Shown here: positions 34,238 through 43,643 of the stretch, one piece after another
Layout: the number at the start of each line of letters is the position of its first letter
How positions within the stretch are numbered: position 1 is the stretch's first letter
Assembly (NCBI GenBank): GCA_040392005.1
Contig: JBEBWT010000009.1
Coordinates: 1-64,000 of the forward strand
Length of the DNA: 64,000 bases
Reading direction: 5' to 3'
Origin: DASRQK01 sp040392005
GTDB taxonomy: Bacteria; Bacteroidota; Bacteroidia; Sphingobacteriales; Sphingobacteriaceae
Program-made: the position numbers and the translations under genes
Notes under the pieces: model-generated
What the model was told of the DNA's origin: nothing
The model's database searches: none
Seen by the model: the letters and a program-made list of their open reading frames with translations, nothing else

Positions 34238-36649
34238 TCAAAATTTAAAATTCCAGGTCACCGAAGGGATTGCTCCAAACAAGGCGATCCTGTATATATC
34301 TGTTTGCCGGGGCAGCTGCTCATTTTGTCTGAAATCAATTATATAAGCATTTTTGCGGTTATAAGCGTTAAAAATCCCGATACTCCAGCTTGATGAAAAA
34401 TATTTGCCCGCCGGGCGCTCATAGGTGGCGGCAAGATCCAGCCGATGATATTCCGGCATCCGGTATCCGTTGCGCTCGGTATAATAATAGAAAGTTTCTC
34501 CCTGCACTTCGTATTTCCCACTGGGCAGGGAGACTGCATTGCCCGTTGCATAGACAAAGGTGCCGGACAGTGTCCAGTTTCTGCCCAATTCATAGATGAG
34601 AACTGCGGAGAGATCATGGGTACGATCCTGACGCGCATTGAACCAGGAACCCTGATTGATCTGTTCAAAGCGTCTTTCGCTTTTGGAAAGGGTGTAGGAG
34701 ATCCAGCCGTTCCACCTGCCGCTGTTCTTTTTGAGGTACCATTCCAATCCGTAGGCCCGGCCGGTCCCGTAAACCAGTTCGGATTCCAGATGGGTATTGG
34801 CTTGCAGATCCGCCGCATCCCGGTAATCGATCTGATGCTTCATATCTTTATAATAAGCCTCTACCGATGCTTCATACCGGTTATTTCCCAGGTTTCTGTA
34901 ATAACCCAATGAGAGCTGATCCGCGATTTGTGGTTTGATATTATTGCTGCTCATGACCCAGGCATCCGTAGGCAGACTGGAAGTCGTATTGGACAACTGA
35001 TGGATCATCTGTGAATTGCGGTTATAGGCTGATTTAATGCTGCTATTCGGCCCCAGCCGCAAATTAAGGGAGATCCGGGGTTCCAACGCCAGGTAATATT
35101 GTACCAATGCACCTTTTCCGTAATACTGTGCCGGTGGATCTACCGGCGAAGCCGCTACCGAGCTCTCCAGAGCCGAATAATCGTAGAATGTACCCGGACC
35201 GAACAATAAAAAATTGGTCAGCCGCAGACCATAATTCATGGAGAAAAAAGAAGTCGGGTTCCACTCATGCGAAACATAAGCTGCCAGTTCACTTCCCCTG
35301 CGCTTTTCTATGGGCAAGCTATTGATCTCCGAGTTTTCTTCCGCCTCAATTTGCGTGGGTTGAATCACCTGAAATCGCAGATCAGCCCCAAATCGCAGGG
35401 TACTGCCAGGCCCTGTATAATGATGGAAATCCTGCTTGAAATTGATGTTACGGATGGAGGAAGCAATCACAAAATCCACATTCTCATTGATAATATCAAC
35501 CTGGTAATCATAATCGCTGTAAACGAATGTACTGTTTGAAAACAGACGGTTGTGCAGGATGTGATTCCAGCGCAGGGAGGCCGTTGCATTGCCCCAGCCA
35601 AATTTGAACAGATCCGAGTAACCCAATCTGTCTTCACCAAAATAACCGGAAAGAAAAACACTGTTGCGCGCATCGATCTGGTAATTGGCTTTCAGGTTCA
35701 GGTCATAAAAATACAACTGACTTTGATTGATGTCCGGATCCCCGGAGAGTTTCAGGAACAGATCCGCATAAGTGCGCCGTCCGCTCAGCATAAAGGAAGA
35801 CCTGTCCCGGATCAGCGGCCCTTCCAGCTTCAAACGGGAAGCGATCAGCCCCAATCCTCCTTCTCCATGAAACTGTTTGTTGTTACCTTCGATCATCCGG
35901 ATATCCAGCACGGAAGCCAGGCGCCCCCCATACTGTGCGGGCATCCCTCCTTTGTGCAGATCCACGTCCTTAATGGCATCCGAATTGAAGGTAGAAAAAA
36001 ACCCGAATAAATGGGAAGCATTGAATACGGTGGCCCCGTCCAGCAGGATCAGGTTCTGGTCTCCCATACCCCCCCTTACAAAAAACTGACTGCTGCCTTC
36101 CCCTCCGGACATGACACCGGGCAGCAACTGGATCGTTTTGAGCAGATCCGCCTCCCCGAAAAGTACGGGAACCTGCTTCAGTTCCGATATTGCTACCCTT
36201 GAAAGCCCCATAAGCGGACTTCTCAACTGATCCTCGGTTCGGTCGGTCCGGATCAACACTTCATCCAGTTGTCCCAGCGATTGCAGAGCAAAACTGGCGA
36301 TGGTATCTCTCAAAACCGTGAATGTGGTTTCCTGTGTTCGATACCCTACATGCGAGACTTCTATCTGATAATTTCCGTCAGGGACTGAAATTGAATAATA
36401 GCCGTAAGCATTGGTAGCAATATTATAATTCCGGGCACCCCTGAACACCAGATTGGCCGAGGAAAGGGATTCCCCCGAAGACGCATCCCTCACAAATCCG
36501 CTGATCACCACCTCTGCCGTTCCCGCCGCTGCTGCAACTTCTTTCCTCTCTGCGGCCACAGCCGCCCGTGCCGGCCCGCAAAACAGCAGCGTACACGCAA
36601 AAAAGAAACTCCAATAATAGAATATTGACTTTTTGAGAGGCAACTGCAT
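34238..36649 (-). CDS. TonB-dependent receptor with carboxypeptidase-regulatory-like domain
   Basis: An 803-aa outer-membrane receptor. After the signal peptide (cleaved near ARAAVA) comes a CarboxypepD_reg-like domain (about 45-125: VISGFVRDASSGESLSSANLVFRG), the plug (about 135-260: LLKTIQLLPGVMSGGEGSSQFFVRGG) and a beta-barrel ending in an aromatic residue (SVTWNFKF). No SusD partner; the companion is the DUF4249 lipoprotein. Substrate unknown. Promoter box at 36725-36732. Confidence 0.93.
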   Translation of the reverse strand: MQLPLKKSIFYYWSFFFACTLLFCGPARAAVAAERKEVAAAAGTAEVVISGFVRDASSGESLSSANLVFRGARNYNIATNAYGYYSISVPDGNYQIEVSHVGYRTQETTFTVLRDTIASFALQSLGQLDEVLIRTDRTEDQLRSPLMGLSRVAISELKQVPVLFGEADLLKTIQLLPGVMSGGEGSSQFFVRGGMGDQNLILLDGATVFNASHLFGFFSTFNSDAIKDVDLHKGGMPAQYGGRLASVLDIRMIEGNNKQFHGEGGLGLIASRLKLEGPLIRDRSSFMLSGRRTYADLFLKLSGDPDINQSQLYFYDLNLKANYQIDARNSVFLSGYFGEDRLGYSDLFKFGWGNATASLRWNHILHNRLFSNSTFVYSDYDYQVDIINENVDFVIASSIRNINFKQDFHHYTGPGSTLRFGADLRFQVIQPTQIEAEENSEINSLPIEKRRGSELAAYVSHEWNPTSFFSMNYGLRLTNFLLFGPGTFYDYSALESSVAASPVDPPAQYYGKGALVQYYLALEPRISLNLRLGPNSSIKSAYNRNSQMIHQLSNTTSSLPTDAWVMSSNNIKPQIADQLSLGYYRNLGNNRYEASVEAYYKDMKHQIDYRDAADLQANTHLESELVYGTGRAYGLEWYLKKNSGRWNGWISYTLSKSERRFEQINQGSWFNARQDRTHDLSAVLIYELGRNWTLSGTFVYATGNAVSLPSGKYEVQGETFYYYTERNGYRMPEYHRLDLAATYERPAGKYFSSSWSIGIFNAYNRKNAYIIDFRQNEQLPRQTDIYRIALFGAIPSVTWNFKF

Positions 36650-36724
36650 GATATTTGATTAAAATAGCGTAATATTGAAGCGTCTAATACAATTTATAAA
36701 CGGTATAAAACCAATAATGGAAAG

Positions 36725-36732
36725 CAAAGATA
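36725..36732 (-). promoter_or_regulatory. -7 box of the TonB receptor / DUF4249 operon
   Basis: Minus strand TATCTTTG, 75 bases before the receptor start. A TTG lies 22 bases upstream of it. Confidence 0.6.
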
Positions 36733-36782
36733 AGCTGATTTACGGCTATTTGAGCAATTAAATGATGATGATTATGTTAAAC

Positions 36783-37502
36783 ATGAAAAATCTGGCAGCC
36801 GTGGCTGCATTGGCACTGGCATTCGGAGCATGCAACAATGCCGGAAACAGCAACAACGAAAGTGAAACCCCGGCTGATACCCAGACCGAATGGGTGTCGC
36901 TGTTTGACGGGAGCAGCACCAGCGGCTGGCACACTTACCTGCGTGATACAGTAGCCTCTGGCTGGACAGCCGAAGACGGCGAGCTGCGATTCAATCCGGA
37001 AGTCGCTCCGGAGGGCCGCGGGGATATTGTCACCGATGGCGAATATGAAAATTTTGAACTGGAGCTGGAATGGAAAATTTCCTCTGGAGGCAATAGTGGT
37101 ATTTTTATAGGGGTGATGGAAGATGAGAAATACAGTCATACATTCCGTACCGGGATTGAGATGCAGGTTTTGGACAATATAGATGCCGGCGATAATAAAA
37201 TCGAGAATCACCTGGCCGGTACCCTGTACGATATGATGGGCAATCAGGAAGTATCGCAACCGAAGGCGGTCGGCGAATGGAATCTTGCCCGCATTGTCAA
37301 AAAGGACGGTCGCATCACGTTCTGGCTGAATGAGGTACAGACGGCAGATGTGGAGATCGGCAGTGAAGCATGGACAGAAGTACTGAACGCCAGCAAATTC
37401 AAGGATTGGGAGGGATTTGCCCAATATTCCAAAGGCAAAATAGGCTTGCAGGATCACGGTGACGTGGTCGCTTACCGCAATATCCGGATCCGGGAGTTGT
37501 AA
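36783..37502 (+). CDS. DUF1080 (3-keto-disaccharide hydrolase family) lipoprotein
   Basis: A 239-aa lipoprotein: MKNLAAVAALALAFGAC gives a clear lipobox, then an Asn/Glu-rich linker and one DUF1080 concanavalin-like domain (WVSLFDGSSTSGWHTYLRD, LELEWKISSGGNSGIFIGV, GKIGLQDHGDVVAYRNIRI). Family members act on 3-keto-glucosides or bind glycans. Met codons at 36762-36780 are alternative starts. A paralogue with a different export signal lies at 41925. Confidence 0.87.
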   Translation: MKNLAAVAALALAFGACNNAGNSNNESETPADTQTEWVSLFDGSSTSGWHTYLRDTVASGWTAEDGELRFNPEVAPEGRGDIVTDGEYENFELELEWKISSGGNSGIFIGVMEDEKYSHTFRTGIEMQVLDNIDAGDNKIENHLAGTLYDMMGNQEVSQPKAVGEWNLARIVKKDGRITFWLNEVQTADVEIGSEAWTEVLNASKFKDWEGFAQYSKGKIGLQDHGDVVAYRNIRIREL

Positions 37503-37553
37503 GACCGGCAAAGGTCGCAGGAGTCCTATCAAGGAGTTGTAAAAGGGTTTTTG

Positions 37554-37561
37554 TACCTTTG
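37554..37561 (+). promoter_or_regulatory. -7 box of purB
   Basis: TACCTTTG, 19 bases before the purB ATG. The upstream -33 element is not at standard spacing. Confidence 0.6.
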
Positions 37562-37580
37562 CGGAAAATTTAAACAAACC

Positions 37581-38930
37581 ATGTCATTATCTGCACTTAC
37601 AGCTATTTCACCGATCGACGGCAGGTACCATCATGCCACCAGTGAACTGGGGAATTATTTTTCCGAATATGCCCTGATCCGGTATCGGGTTTTTGTTGAA
37701 ATCGAATACTTTATTGCGCTGGCCGCTTCGGGTATCCCCCAATTGAGCCGTTTTGACAGTACGTTCAGTGAAAAGCTGCGGGATATCTACCGGAACTTTT
37801 CGCCGGAAGATGCTACCTGGATCAAGGAGAAGGAAAAAGAAACCAATCATGACGTCAAGGCAGTGGAGTACTTTGTCAAGCACCGCTTTGAAGCATTGGG
37901 AATACAGGATTCACTGGAGTTCATCCATTTTGGCCTGACCTCGCAGGATGTGAACAACACTGCCATCCCCTACTCCTGGAAACAAGCGCTGGAAGAGGTA
38001 TATCTGCCGCAGCTTACGGAAGTGATCCGGGAGCTGGAACAGATGGCCGCTACGTGGCACGATGTACCCATGCTGGCACGAACACATGGTCAGCCCGCCT
38101 CACCTACCCGGCTGGGCAAGGAAATCCGGGTATTCGCAGAACGCCTGCAATTGCAGATAGAGCAATTGAAGCAGATTCCATTCGCTGCCAAATTCGGAGG
38201 TGCGACCGGCAATCTCAATGCCCATCATGTCGCTTATCCGGATACGGATTGGGTGGCCTTCGCCAATGAATTTGTCAATGGCCAACTGGGCCTGTACCGG
38301 TCCCAGACGACTACCCAGATCGAACATTATGATTTTTTCGCCGCGCATTGTGATGCCCTGAAAAGGATCAATACCATTCTGATCGATTTCAGCCGGGACT
38401 GCTGGACCTACATTTCCATGGATTACTTCAAGCAGAAGATCACGGCCGGACAGATTGGCTCATCGGCCATGCCGCACAAGGTAAACCCCATTGATTTTGA
38501 AAATGCCGAAGGCAATCTGGGTCTGGCCAATGCGCTGCTGGAACACCTGGCGGCCAAGCTGCCTATATCCAGATTGCAGCGGGACCTGACGGATTCTACG
38601 GTTTTGAGGAACATCGGGGTTCCATTGGCACATAGCCTTATTGCCCTGAAATCAATGCGGAAGGGTATGGGCAAACTGATCCTGAATGAAGCTGCGCTGA
38701 AAGCGGATCTGGAAGGGAATTGGGCCGTAGTGGCCGAAGCTATTCAGACCATACTCCGCCGGGAAGGCTATCCCAAACCCTATGAAGCCCTCAAGGAACT
38801 GACCCGGACCAATGAGACAGTGACAAAGGAGACCATTGCCCGTTTTGTGGATGGACTGAATGTAGCAGAAAATGTGAAAACGGAACTGAAACGGATCAGC
38901 CCTGACAACTATACCGGGGTAAACGCATAA
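37581..38930 (+). CDS. purB: Adenylosuccinate lyase
   Basis: Cleaves SAICAR and adenylosuccinate in purine synthesis. The 449-aa protein begins MSLSALTAISPIDGRYH and resembles the E. coli-type PurB: TNHDVKAVEYFVK, FIHFGLTSQDVNNTA, ARTHGQPASPTRLGKE with the catalytic His, FGGATGNLNAHHVAYP, and the flexible signature loop GSSAMPHKVNPIDFENAEGN. ATG 37581 lies 19 bases after a TACCTTTG box; the upstream in-frame start at 37551 overlaps that box and is rejected. Confidence 0.97.
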   Translation: MSLSALTAISPIDGRYHHATSELGNYFSEYALIRYRVFVEIEYFIALAASGIPQLSRFDSTFSEKLRDIYRNFSPEDATWIKEKEKETNHDVKAVEYFVKHRFEALGIQDSLEFIHFGLTSQDVNNTAIPYSWKQALEEVYLPQLTEVIRELEQMAATWHDVPMLARTHGQPASPTRLGKEIRVFAERLQLQIEQLKQIPFAAKFGGATGNLNAHHVAYPDTDWVAFANEFVNGQLGLYRSQTTTQIEHYDFFAAHCDALKRINTILIDFSRDCWTYISMDYFKQKITAGQIGSSAMPHKVNPIDFENAEGNLGLANALLEHLAAKLPISRLQRDLTDSTVLRNIGVPLAHSLIALKSMRKGMGKLILNEAALKADLEGNWAVVAEAIQTILRREGYPKPYEALKELTRTNETVTKETIARFVDGLNVAENVKTELKRISPDNYTGVNA

Positions 38931-38981
38931 AGCAAACATATAACCTGACAAGTACCTGACGCTTTGCTGACAAAAATTATT

Positions 38982-38989
38982 TATTTTTG
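38982..38989 (+). promoter_or_regulatory. -7 box of the NifU-type scaffold gene
   Basis: TATTTTTG, 18 bases before the ATG. TTTG at 38963-38966 is a possible -33 element, but the 15-base spacing is short. Confidence 0.5.
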
Positions 38990-39007
38990 CAAAAATAACA
39001 GATAGAT

Positions 39008-39562
39008 ATGGCAACGATAAATGTATATACCGAATACACTCCCAATCCGGCAACGATGAAGTTTCTGGTCAATAAATTACTGGTCAATGGCAGTCTGGAT
39101 TATCCGGATCCGCAAAAAGCCCAGGAATCTCCGTTTGCGCGTGAATTATTTAAATTCAACTTTGTGAACGGGGTGTTTTTTGCCAGCAATTTTGTGACCG
39201 TTACCAAAGTGGAGGATGTGGAATGGGAAGATGTGGAAGCCATTCTCAAAGAATTCATCAAAGGTGCCGTTGAATCCGAACTGAGAATACAGGAAGTGGT
39301 GACGGACGAAAATACAAATTTTGAGGGCTCAGAAACCGAGGTCAAGATCCAGCAGATCCTGCATGACTATGTTCGCCCGGCCGTAGAACAGGATGGCGGA
39401 GCCATCAGCTACAAGTCCTACGATGCGGGTACCGTAACGGTAGAACTGCGTGGGTCCTGCAGTGGTTGCCCTTCGTCCATGATTACGCTGAAAGCGGGTA
39501 TTGAAGGCCTGCTCAAGCGGATGGTGCCCGAAGTGGAAGAGGTGGTGGCCGAGTCCCTCTGA
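39008..39562 (+). CDS. NifU/Nfu-type Fe-S scaffold protein
   Basis: A 184-aa protein with an Nfu N-terminal domain (about 1-88: EYTPNPATMKFLVN, GVFFASNFVTVTK) and a C-terminal NifU domain (about 105-180) holding GSCSGCPSS, the CxxC pair that carries a transferred Fe-S cluster. Cytoplasmic Fe-S carrier. Functionally linked to sufSE at 25 kb but not adjacent. A hybrid kinase gene follows 17 bases later, perhaps in the same transcript. Confidence 0.93.
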   Translation: MATINVYTEYTPNPATMKFLVNKLLVNGSLDYPDPQKAQESPFARELFKFNFVNGVFFASNFVTVTKVEDVEWEDVEAILKEFIKGAVESELRIQEVVTDENTNFEGSETEVKIQQILHDYVRPAVEQDGGAISYKSYDAGTVTVELRGSCSGCPSSMITLKAGIEGLLKRMVPEVEEVVAESL

Positions 39563-39579
39563 GCCGACCCTGAAACCTT

Positions 39580-41928
39580 ATGAGGAGACTACTTGTTTTT
39601 CTGTTCCTGATCGGGCAATTTGCTGCTGTGCATGCAAGTTCGGATCAGGTTTTGGCAAAACAGGGAGTCCTGGATCTGCGGGAAACAGATCTTTCCAAAG
39701 ACATCAGACTGGACGGAGAATGGGAATTTTACTGGTATCAACTTCATATCCCGGCAGATATATCAACACCCGTTTATGTCAGGTTTCCCGCCTTATGGAA
39801 TGATACAAAGTTAAATGACCAGGCTCTGAGCGGGACCGGTTATGCGACCTATCGTTTAAAAGTCCTTTTACCAAAGACATCAGAACAACTGCGCATCAAC
39901 ATGCCGGAGGTTTATTGTGCATACAATTTATACCTGAACGGAAATAAGGTGGCCGAAAACGGCATAGTCGCGGACAACCAGGAAGATTTCGAACCTCAAT
40001 GGATCAGTCGGTTATTCAACGTTCCCAAACATACCGATACCATGGAACTGGTTTTGCAGATTGCCAATTTTGCACACAGCAAGGGAGGGATCAAAAAATC
40101 AATCATCCTCGGCGAGGGCAAAAAGATTTCGCTTGACAGAAGAAAAACCGAAGCCGTGGATCTGTTCCTTACCGGGTGCCTGTTTATGGGTGGCTTGTTT
40201 TTTCTGGGTCTGTACCTGTTGGGCAGCCGTGACAAAGCGATTTTGCTCTTTTCTCTTTATAGTATTATCTTCTGTTATCGGATCGTCGGTATTGACAATT
40301 ACGTCCTGCATACCATCTTTCCGGATATAAGCTGGTCCGTGCTGATTCATTTAGAGTATCTGAGTCTGTTTGTTTCCATCGGCTTATTTGCCCTCTATAC
40401 CAAATACCTGTATCCACTTGATGTGCAAAACTGGGTCATCACCGGGATCTACACGATCTGCTTTCTGTTTGCGATCATCACCATTTGTGTTCCTCCATAC
40501 TATTTCAGCCAACTGATCGGACCTTTTCTGATTGTCACCATATTCAGCATTTTGTATGCACTGTATGTTTACTTTCTTGCATTTAAGAGCAAAAGGCGGG
40601 GTTCGAAATACGCCTTATTGAGCACCATTGCGCTGATGATGCTGTTTGCGCTCTCGATCCTGGATTATTGGGAAATAATGCCGACCCCGCTGCTACTGAG
40701 TCTTGGAGGTAATATCAGCTTCTTTTTTCTGCAATCCCTGGTCTTGTCACACCGCGTATCGTCCCAGCTCCAACAGGCCAAAATACTGGCAGAGCAAACT
40801 TCCCGGGCCAAAAGTGAGTTTCTGAGCAATATGAGCCATGAAATACGGACCCCGTTGAATTCGGTGATCGGCATGAGCCATTTGCTGTTGAAAACAAATC
40901 CCCGTGCGGATCAGGTGGAACAACTGGATATCCTGCTCTTTTCGGCAAATAACCTGGTGACCATCGTCAATGACATTCTTGACTACAATAAACTGGAAGC
41001 CGGCAAGGTGGTGTTTAATAAAACAGAAATGGATGTAGTGGTCATCACCAAGAACATTGTGATGGGGCTGCAGAATTTTGCACAGGAGAAAGAAATAGAA
41101 TTGAATATGCATGTGGACCCCGCGCTGCAGCATAAGGTATTGGGCGACCCTACGCGGTTCTTTCAGGTACTCAATAATCTGACGCACAACGCGGTAAAAT
41201 TCACGCTTGAGGGATCGGTAGATGTACAGCTGAAAGTGGAGTCGCAGACAGAAGATTCGATCAGCCTGAAAGTGGAAGTCAGGGATACGGGGATTGGAAT
41301 CTCAAAGGAAAATCAGGCCATCATTTTCACTCGTTTTACCCAGGCTGATTCCTCGGCTTCACGAAGTTTCGGCGGGACCGGGCTTGGCCTGGCCATTTCC
41401 AAAAAAATACTGGAATTGCAGGGAGTGGACCTGCTGGTGGAAAGTGAAATCAATCAAGGTTCCGTTTTTTCCTTTGTGCAGCATTTCGAGAAAACAGAAC
41501 GCAAAGTAGAAACCGCAAATTTCAGCAGCCGGGACAATGAAACAGAAATGCCCTTTCAGGGGGTTTCTATTTTGCTGGTGGAAGACAATAAGATCAATGT
41601 CATGGTCGCCCGCAGTTTTCTGCAGAACTGGGGGGCAGAAATCGATGTAGCGGAGAATGGCATAGAGGCCATTGCAAAGCTGGATGAAACAAGACATCAA
41701 CTAATTTTTATGGATCTGCATATGCCGGTCATGAATGGTTATGAGGCTGCCCAGAAAATCCGGGAGAGCGGTGTCAAAATCCCGATCATTGCCCTGACCG
41801 CCAATCTCCGGGAAGAAGTCGCATCAAAAATCGATCACAACTATTTCGATGACATGATCGTAAAACCATTTTTACCAGAGGAATTGTACCAGAAAGTAAG
41901 TTTTTATATTAAAAAATCTAAATTATGA
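39580..41928 (+). CDS. 7TMR-DISM hybrid histidine kinase
   Basis: A 782-aa sensor. A signal peptide (MRRLLVFLFLIGQFAAVHAS) precedes a jelly-roll, galactose-binding-like extracellular domain (about 25-190: DIRLDGEWEFYWY, YATYRLKVLLPKT, AYNLYLNGNKVAENG). Seven membrane helices (about 195-395) follow, then HisKA (SNMSHEIRTPLNSVIG, phospho-His), HATPase (NLTHNAVKF, DTGIGI, GGTGLGLAISKK) and a C-terminal receiver (LLVEDNKINV, Asp in LIFMDLHMPVMNG, Lys in IVKPF). Jelly-roll plus 7TM sensors commonly respond to carbohydrates. The stop overlaps the start of a DUF1080 gene (ATGA). Confidence 0.92.
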   Translation: MRRLLVFLFLIGQFAAVHASSDQVLAKQGVLDLRETDLSKDIRLDGEWEFYWYQLHIPADISTPVYVRFPALWNDTKLNDQALSGTGYATYRLKVLLPKTSEQLRINMPEVYCAYNLYLNGNKVAENGIVADNQEDFEPQWISRLFNVPKHTDTMELVLQIANFAHSKGGIKKSIILGEGKKISLDRRKTEAVDLFLTGCLFMGGLFFLGLYLLGSRDKAILLFSLYSIIFCYRIVGIDNYVLHTIFPDISWSVLIHLEYLSLFVSIGLFALYTKYLYPLDVQNWVITGIYTICFLFAIITICVPPYYFSQLIGPFLIVTIFSILYALYVYFLAFKSKRRGSKYALLSTIALMMLFALSILDYWEIMPTPLLLSLGGNISFFFLQSLVLSHRVSSQLQQAKILAEQTSRAKSEFLSNMSHEIRTPLNSVIGMSHLLLKTNPRADQVEQLDILLFSANNLVTIVNDILDYNKLEAGKVVFNKTEMDVVVITKNIVMGLQNFAQEKEIELNMHVDPALQHKVLGDPTRFFQVLNNLTHNAVKFTLEGSVDVQLKVESQTEDSISLKVEVRDTGIGISKENQAIIFTRFTQADSSASRSFGGTGLGLAISKKILELQGVDLLVESEINQGSVFSFVQHFEKTERKVETANFSSRDNETEMPFQGVSILLVEDNKINVMVARSFLQNWGAEIDVAENGIEAIAKLDETRHQLIFMDLHMPVMNGYEAAQKIRESGVKIPIIALTANLREEVASKIDHNYFDDMIVKPFLPEELYQKVSFYIKKSKL

Positions 41929-42674
41929 GCTCAACAAAAAAATCATTCAAATCCATTTCTCCTATTCTAATGACACTGGTCTGCACACTGTTCGTCACCA
42001 CTTCTGTATCGGCTGATCAGCCAAAAGCAGGCGATTGGATCACGATGTTTGATGGCAAAAATTTTGGATCCTGGAGAGGTTACAACCGGGCTGACATGCC
42101 AGGGTGTTGGACAGTGGAGGATGGAGCGCTGAAAATCAACCGGAAAGGGGCAGAATTCGAGGGTAGCACGGATCGGGGGGATATTATCTTTGCGCAGCCG
42201 TTTAAAAATTTTGAATTTGAATTTCAGTACAAAGTCTCAAAAGGTGCCAATAGCGGCATCTTCTATCTGGCAAGGGAGATTGAGGGCAAATCCATTTACC
42301 GTTCTGCTCCTGAATACCAGGTCCTGGATAATGAAAACCATCCGGATGCAAAAATGGGCCGCGATGGTAACCGGCAATCCGCTTCATTATATGACCTCAT
42401 CCCCGCTGTCCCCCAAAGCTCCAAACCCTACGGAGAGTGGAATGAGGGCCGGATCGTGGTCAAAGACGGCAAGGTCAGCCATTACCTGAACGGGCACAAA
42501 GTAGTGGAATATACCCTGTGGGACAGCCGATGGGAGTCTATGATCGAGGACAGCAAATTCAGGGGCTGGACCGAAATGATCGAGACCGGCGGCCCGGAAC
42601 GTACCGGCTATATTGGTTTGCAGGACCATAGCGATGATGTCTGGTTCAGGAATTTAAGAATCCGCTCGCTCTGA
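41925..42674 (+). CDS. Secreted DUF1080 (3-keto-disaccharide hydrolase family) protein
   Basis: A 249-aa exported protein with a cleavable signal peptide (about 1-31, ending TSVSA). One DUF1080 domain: DWITMFDGKNFGSWRGYN, FEFEFQYKVSKGANSGIFYL, YQVLDNENHPDAKMG, GYIGLQDHSDDVWFRNLRI. The ATG overlaps the stop of the 7TMR-DISM kinase gene by four bases, so the two are co-translated; a shared role in sensing or degrading a glycan is inferred. Confidence 0.88.
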   Translation: MSSTKKSFKSISPILMTLVCTLFVTTSVSADQPKAGDWITMFDGKNFGSWRGYNRADMPGCWTVEDGALKINRKGAEFEGSTDRGDIIFAQPFKNFEFEFQYKVSKGANSGIFYLAREIEGKSIYRSAPEYQVLDNENHPDAKMGRDGNRQSASLYDLIPAVPQSSKPYGEWNEGRIVVKDGKVSHYLNGHKVVEYTLWDSRWESMIEDSKFRGWTEMIETGGPERTGYIGLQDHSDDVWFRNLRIRSL

Positions 42675-42802
42675 ACCCAGATTCCGTATCAGGGTTTGTG
42701 ATGAAAAAGTAACGGACGATAAAAACGGGAGGTTCCGGCCCTCGTTTGATTGTCCAAAATTCATTACCTTTACCGCAATTAAAAAAATTTCAACCCTTAA
42801 CA

Positions 42803-43642
42803 ATGAATATAGAAACCTTAGAACAGACAGCCACACAGGTCCGGCGCGATATTGTCCGCATGGTACATGCCTGCCAGTCCGGTCACCCCGGAGGTTCCCT
42901 GGGCTGTGCTGATTTGTTTGTCGCATTATTTTTTGAGGTAATGGACCGGAAACCCGGTTTTGACATGGACGGAACCGGAGAAGATGTGTTTTTCCTGTCA
43001 AACGGCCATATTTCACCGGTATTTTACAGTACGCTCGCGCGGGCAGGATATTTCGAAATCAGTGAACTGGCTACCTTCCGGAAAATCAATTCACGCTTGC
43101 AGGGCCACCCCACTACCCATGAGGGACTTCCCGGTGTACGGATCGCATCCGGCTCATTGGGCCAGGGGCTTTCGGCAGCCATCGGTGCGGCACTTGCCAA
43201 AAAGCTGAACAAAGACAATCATTTGGTCTATGTGCTGATGGGCGACGGGGAATTGCAGGAGGGTCAGGTCTGGGAAGCAGCGATGTTTGCCCCGCATAAC
43301 AAAGTCGATAATCTGATCGCCATCGTGGACTACAATGGACAGCAGATTGACGGCTCCACAGAACATGTGTTGTCATTGGGTGATCTCAGGGCCAAATGGG
43401 AAGCCTTCGGCTGGAATGTACTGGAAATGAATGGCAATGATATGGCTGATACCCTGAAGGGATTGGCGCAGGCCAAACAGCAGGCCGGCAAGGGTCAGCC
43501 AAGCGTGATACTGATGCGTACCGAAATGGGAAATGGGGTTGATTTTATGATGGGTTCCCATAAGTGGCACGGTGTAGCACCCAACGATGAGCAACTGGCC
43601 AGCGCCCTGGCCCAATTGGAAGAAACCTTAGGAGACTATTAA
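42803..43642 (+). CDS. Transketolase, N-terminal (thiamine-binding) subunit
   Basis: A 279-aa protein equal to the first half of transketolase: VHACQSGHPGGSLGCADL, LSNGHISPVFYSTLARAG, and the ThDP/Mg motif GDGELQEGQVWEAAM...NLIAIVDYNGQQIDG. Lacks the pyrimidine and C-terminal domains, which are on the next gene one base downstream. A split transketolase is common in Bacteroidota. The start at 42803 is the first ATG giving the family N-terminus. Confidence 0.95.
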   Translation: MNIETLEQTATQVRRDIVRMVHACQSGHPGGSLGCADLFVALFFEVMDRKPGFDMDGTGEDVFFLSNGHISPVFYSTLARAGYFEISELATFRKINSRLQGHPTTHEGLPGVRIASGSLGQGLSAAIGAALAKKLNKDNHLVYVLMGDGELQEGQVWEAAMFAPHNKVDNLIAIVDYNGQQIDGSTEHVLSLGDLRAKWEAFGWNVLEMNGNDMADTLKGLAQAKQQAGKGQPSVILMRTEMGNGVDFMMGSHKWHGVAPNDEQLASALAQLEETLGDY

Positions 43643-43643
43643 G

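Noticed and set aside
36777..37577. A 266-codon minus-strand open frame
   Set aside because: Antisense to the DUF1080 lipoprotein gene, which has a lipobox and domain motifs.
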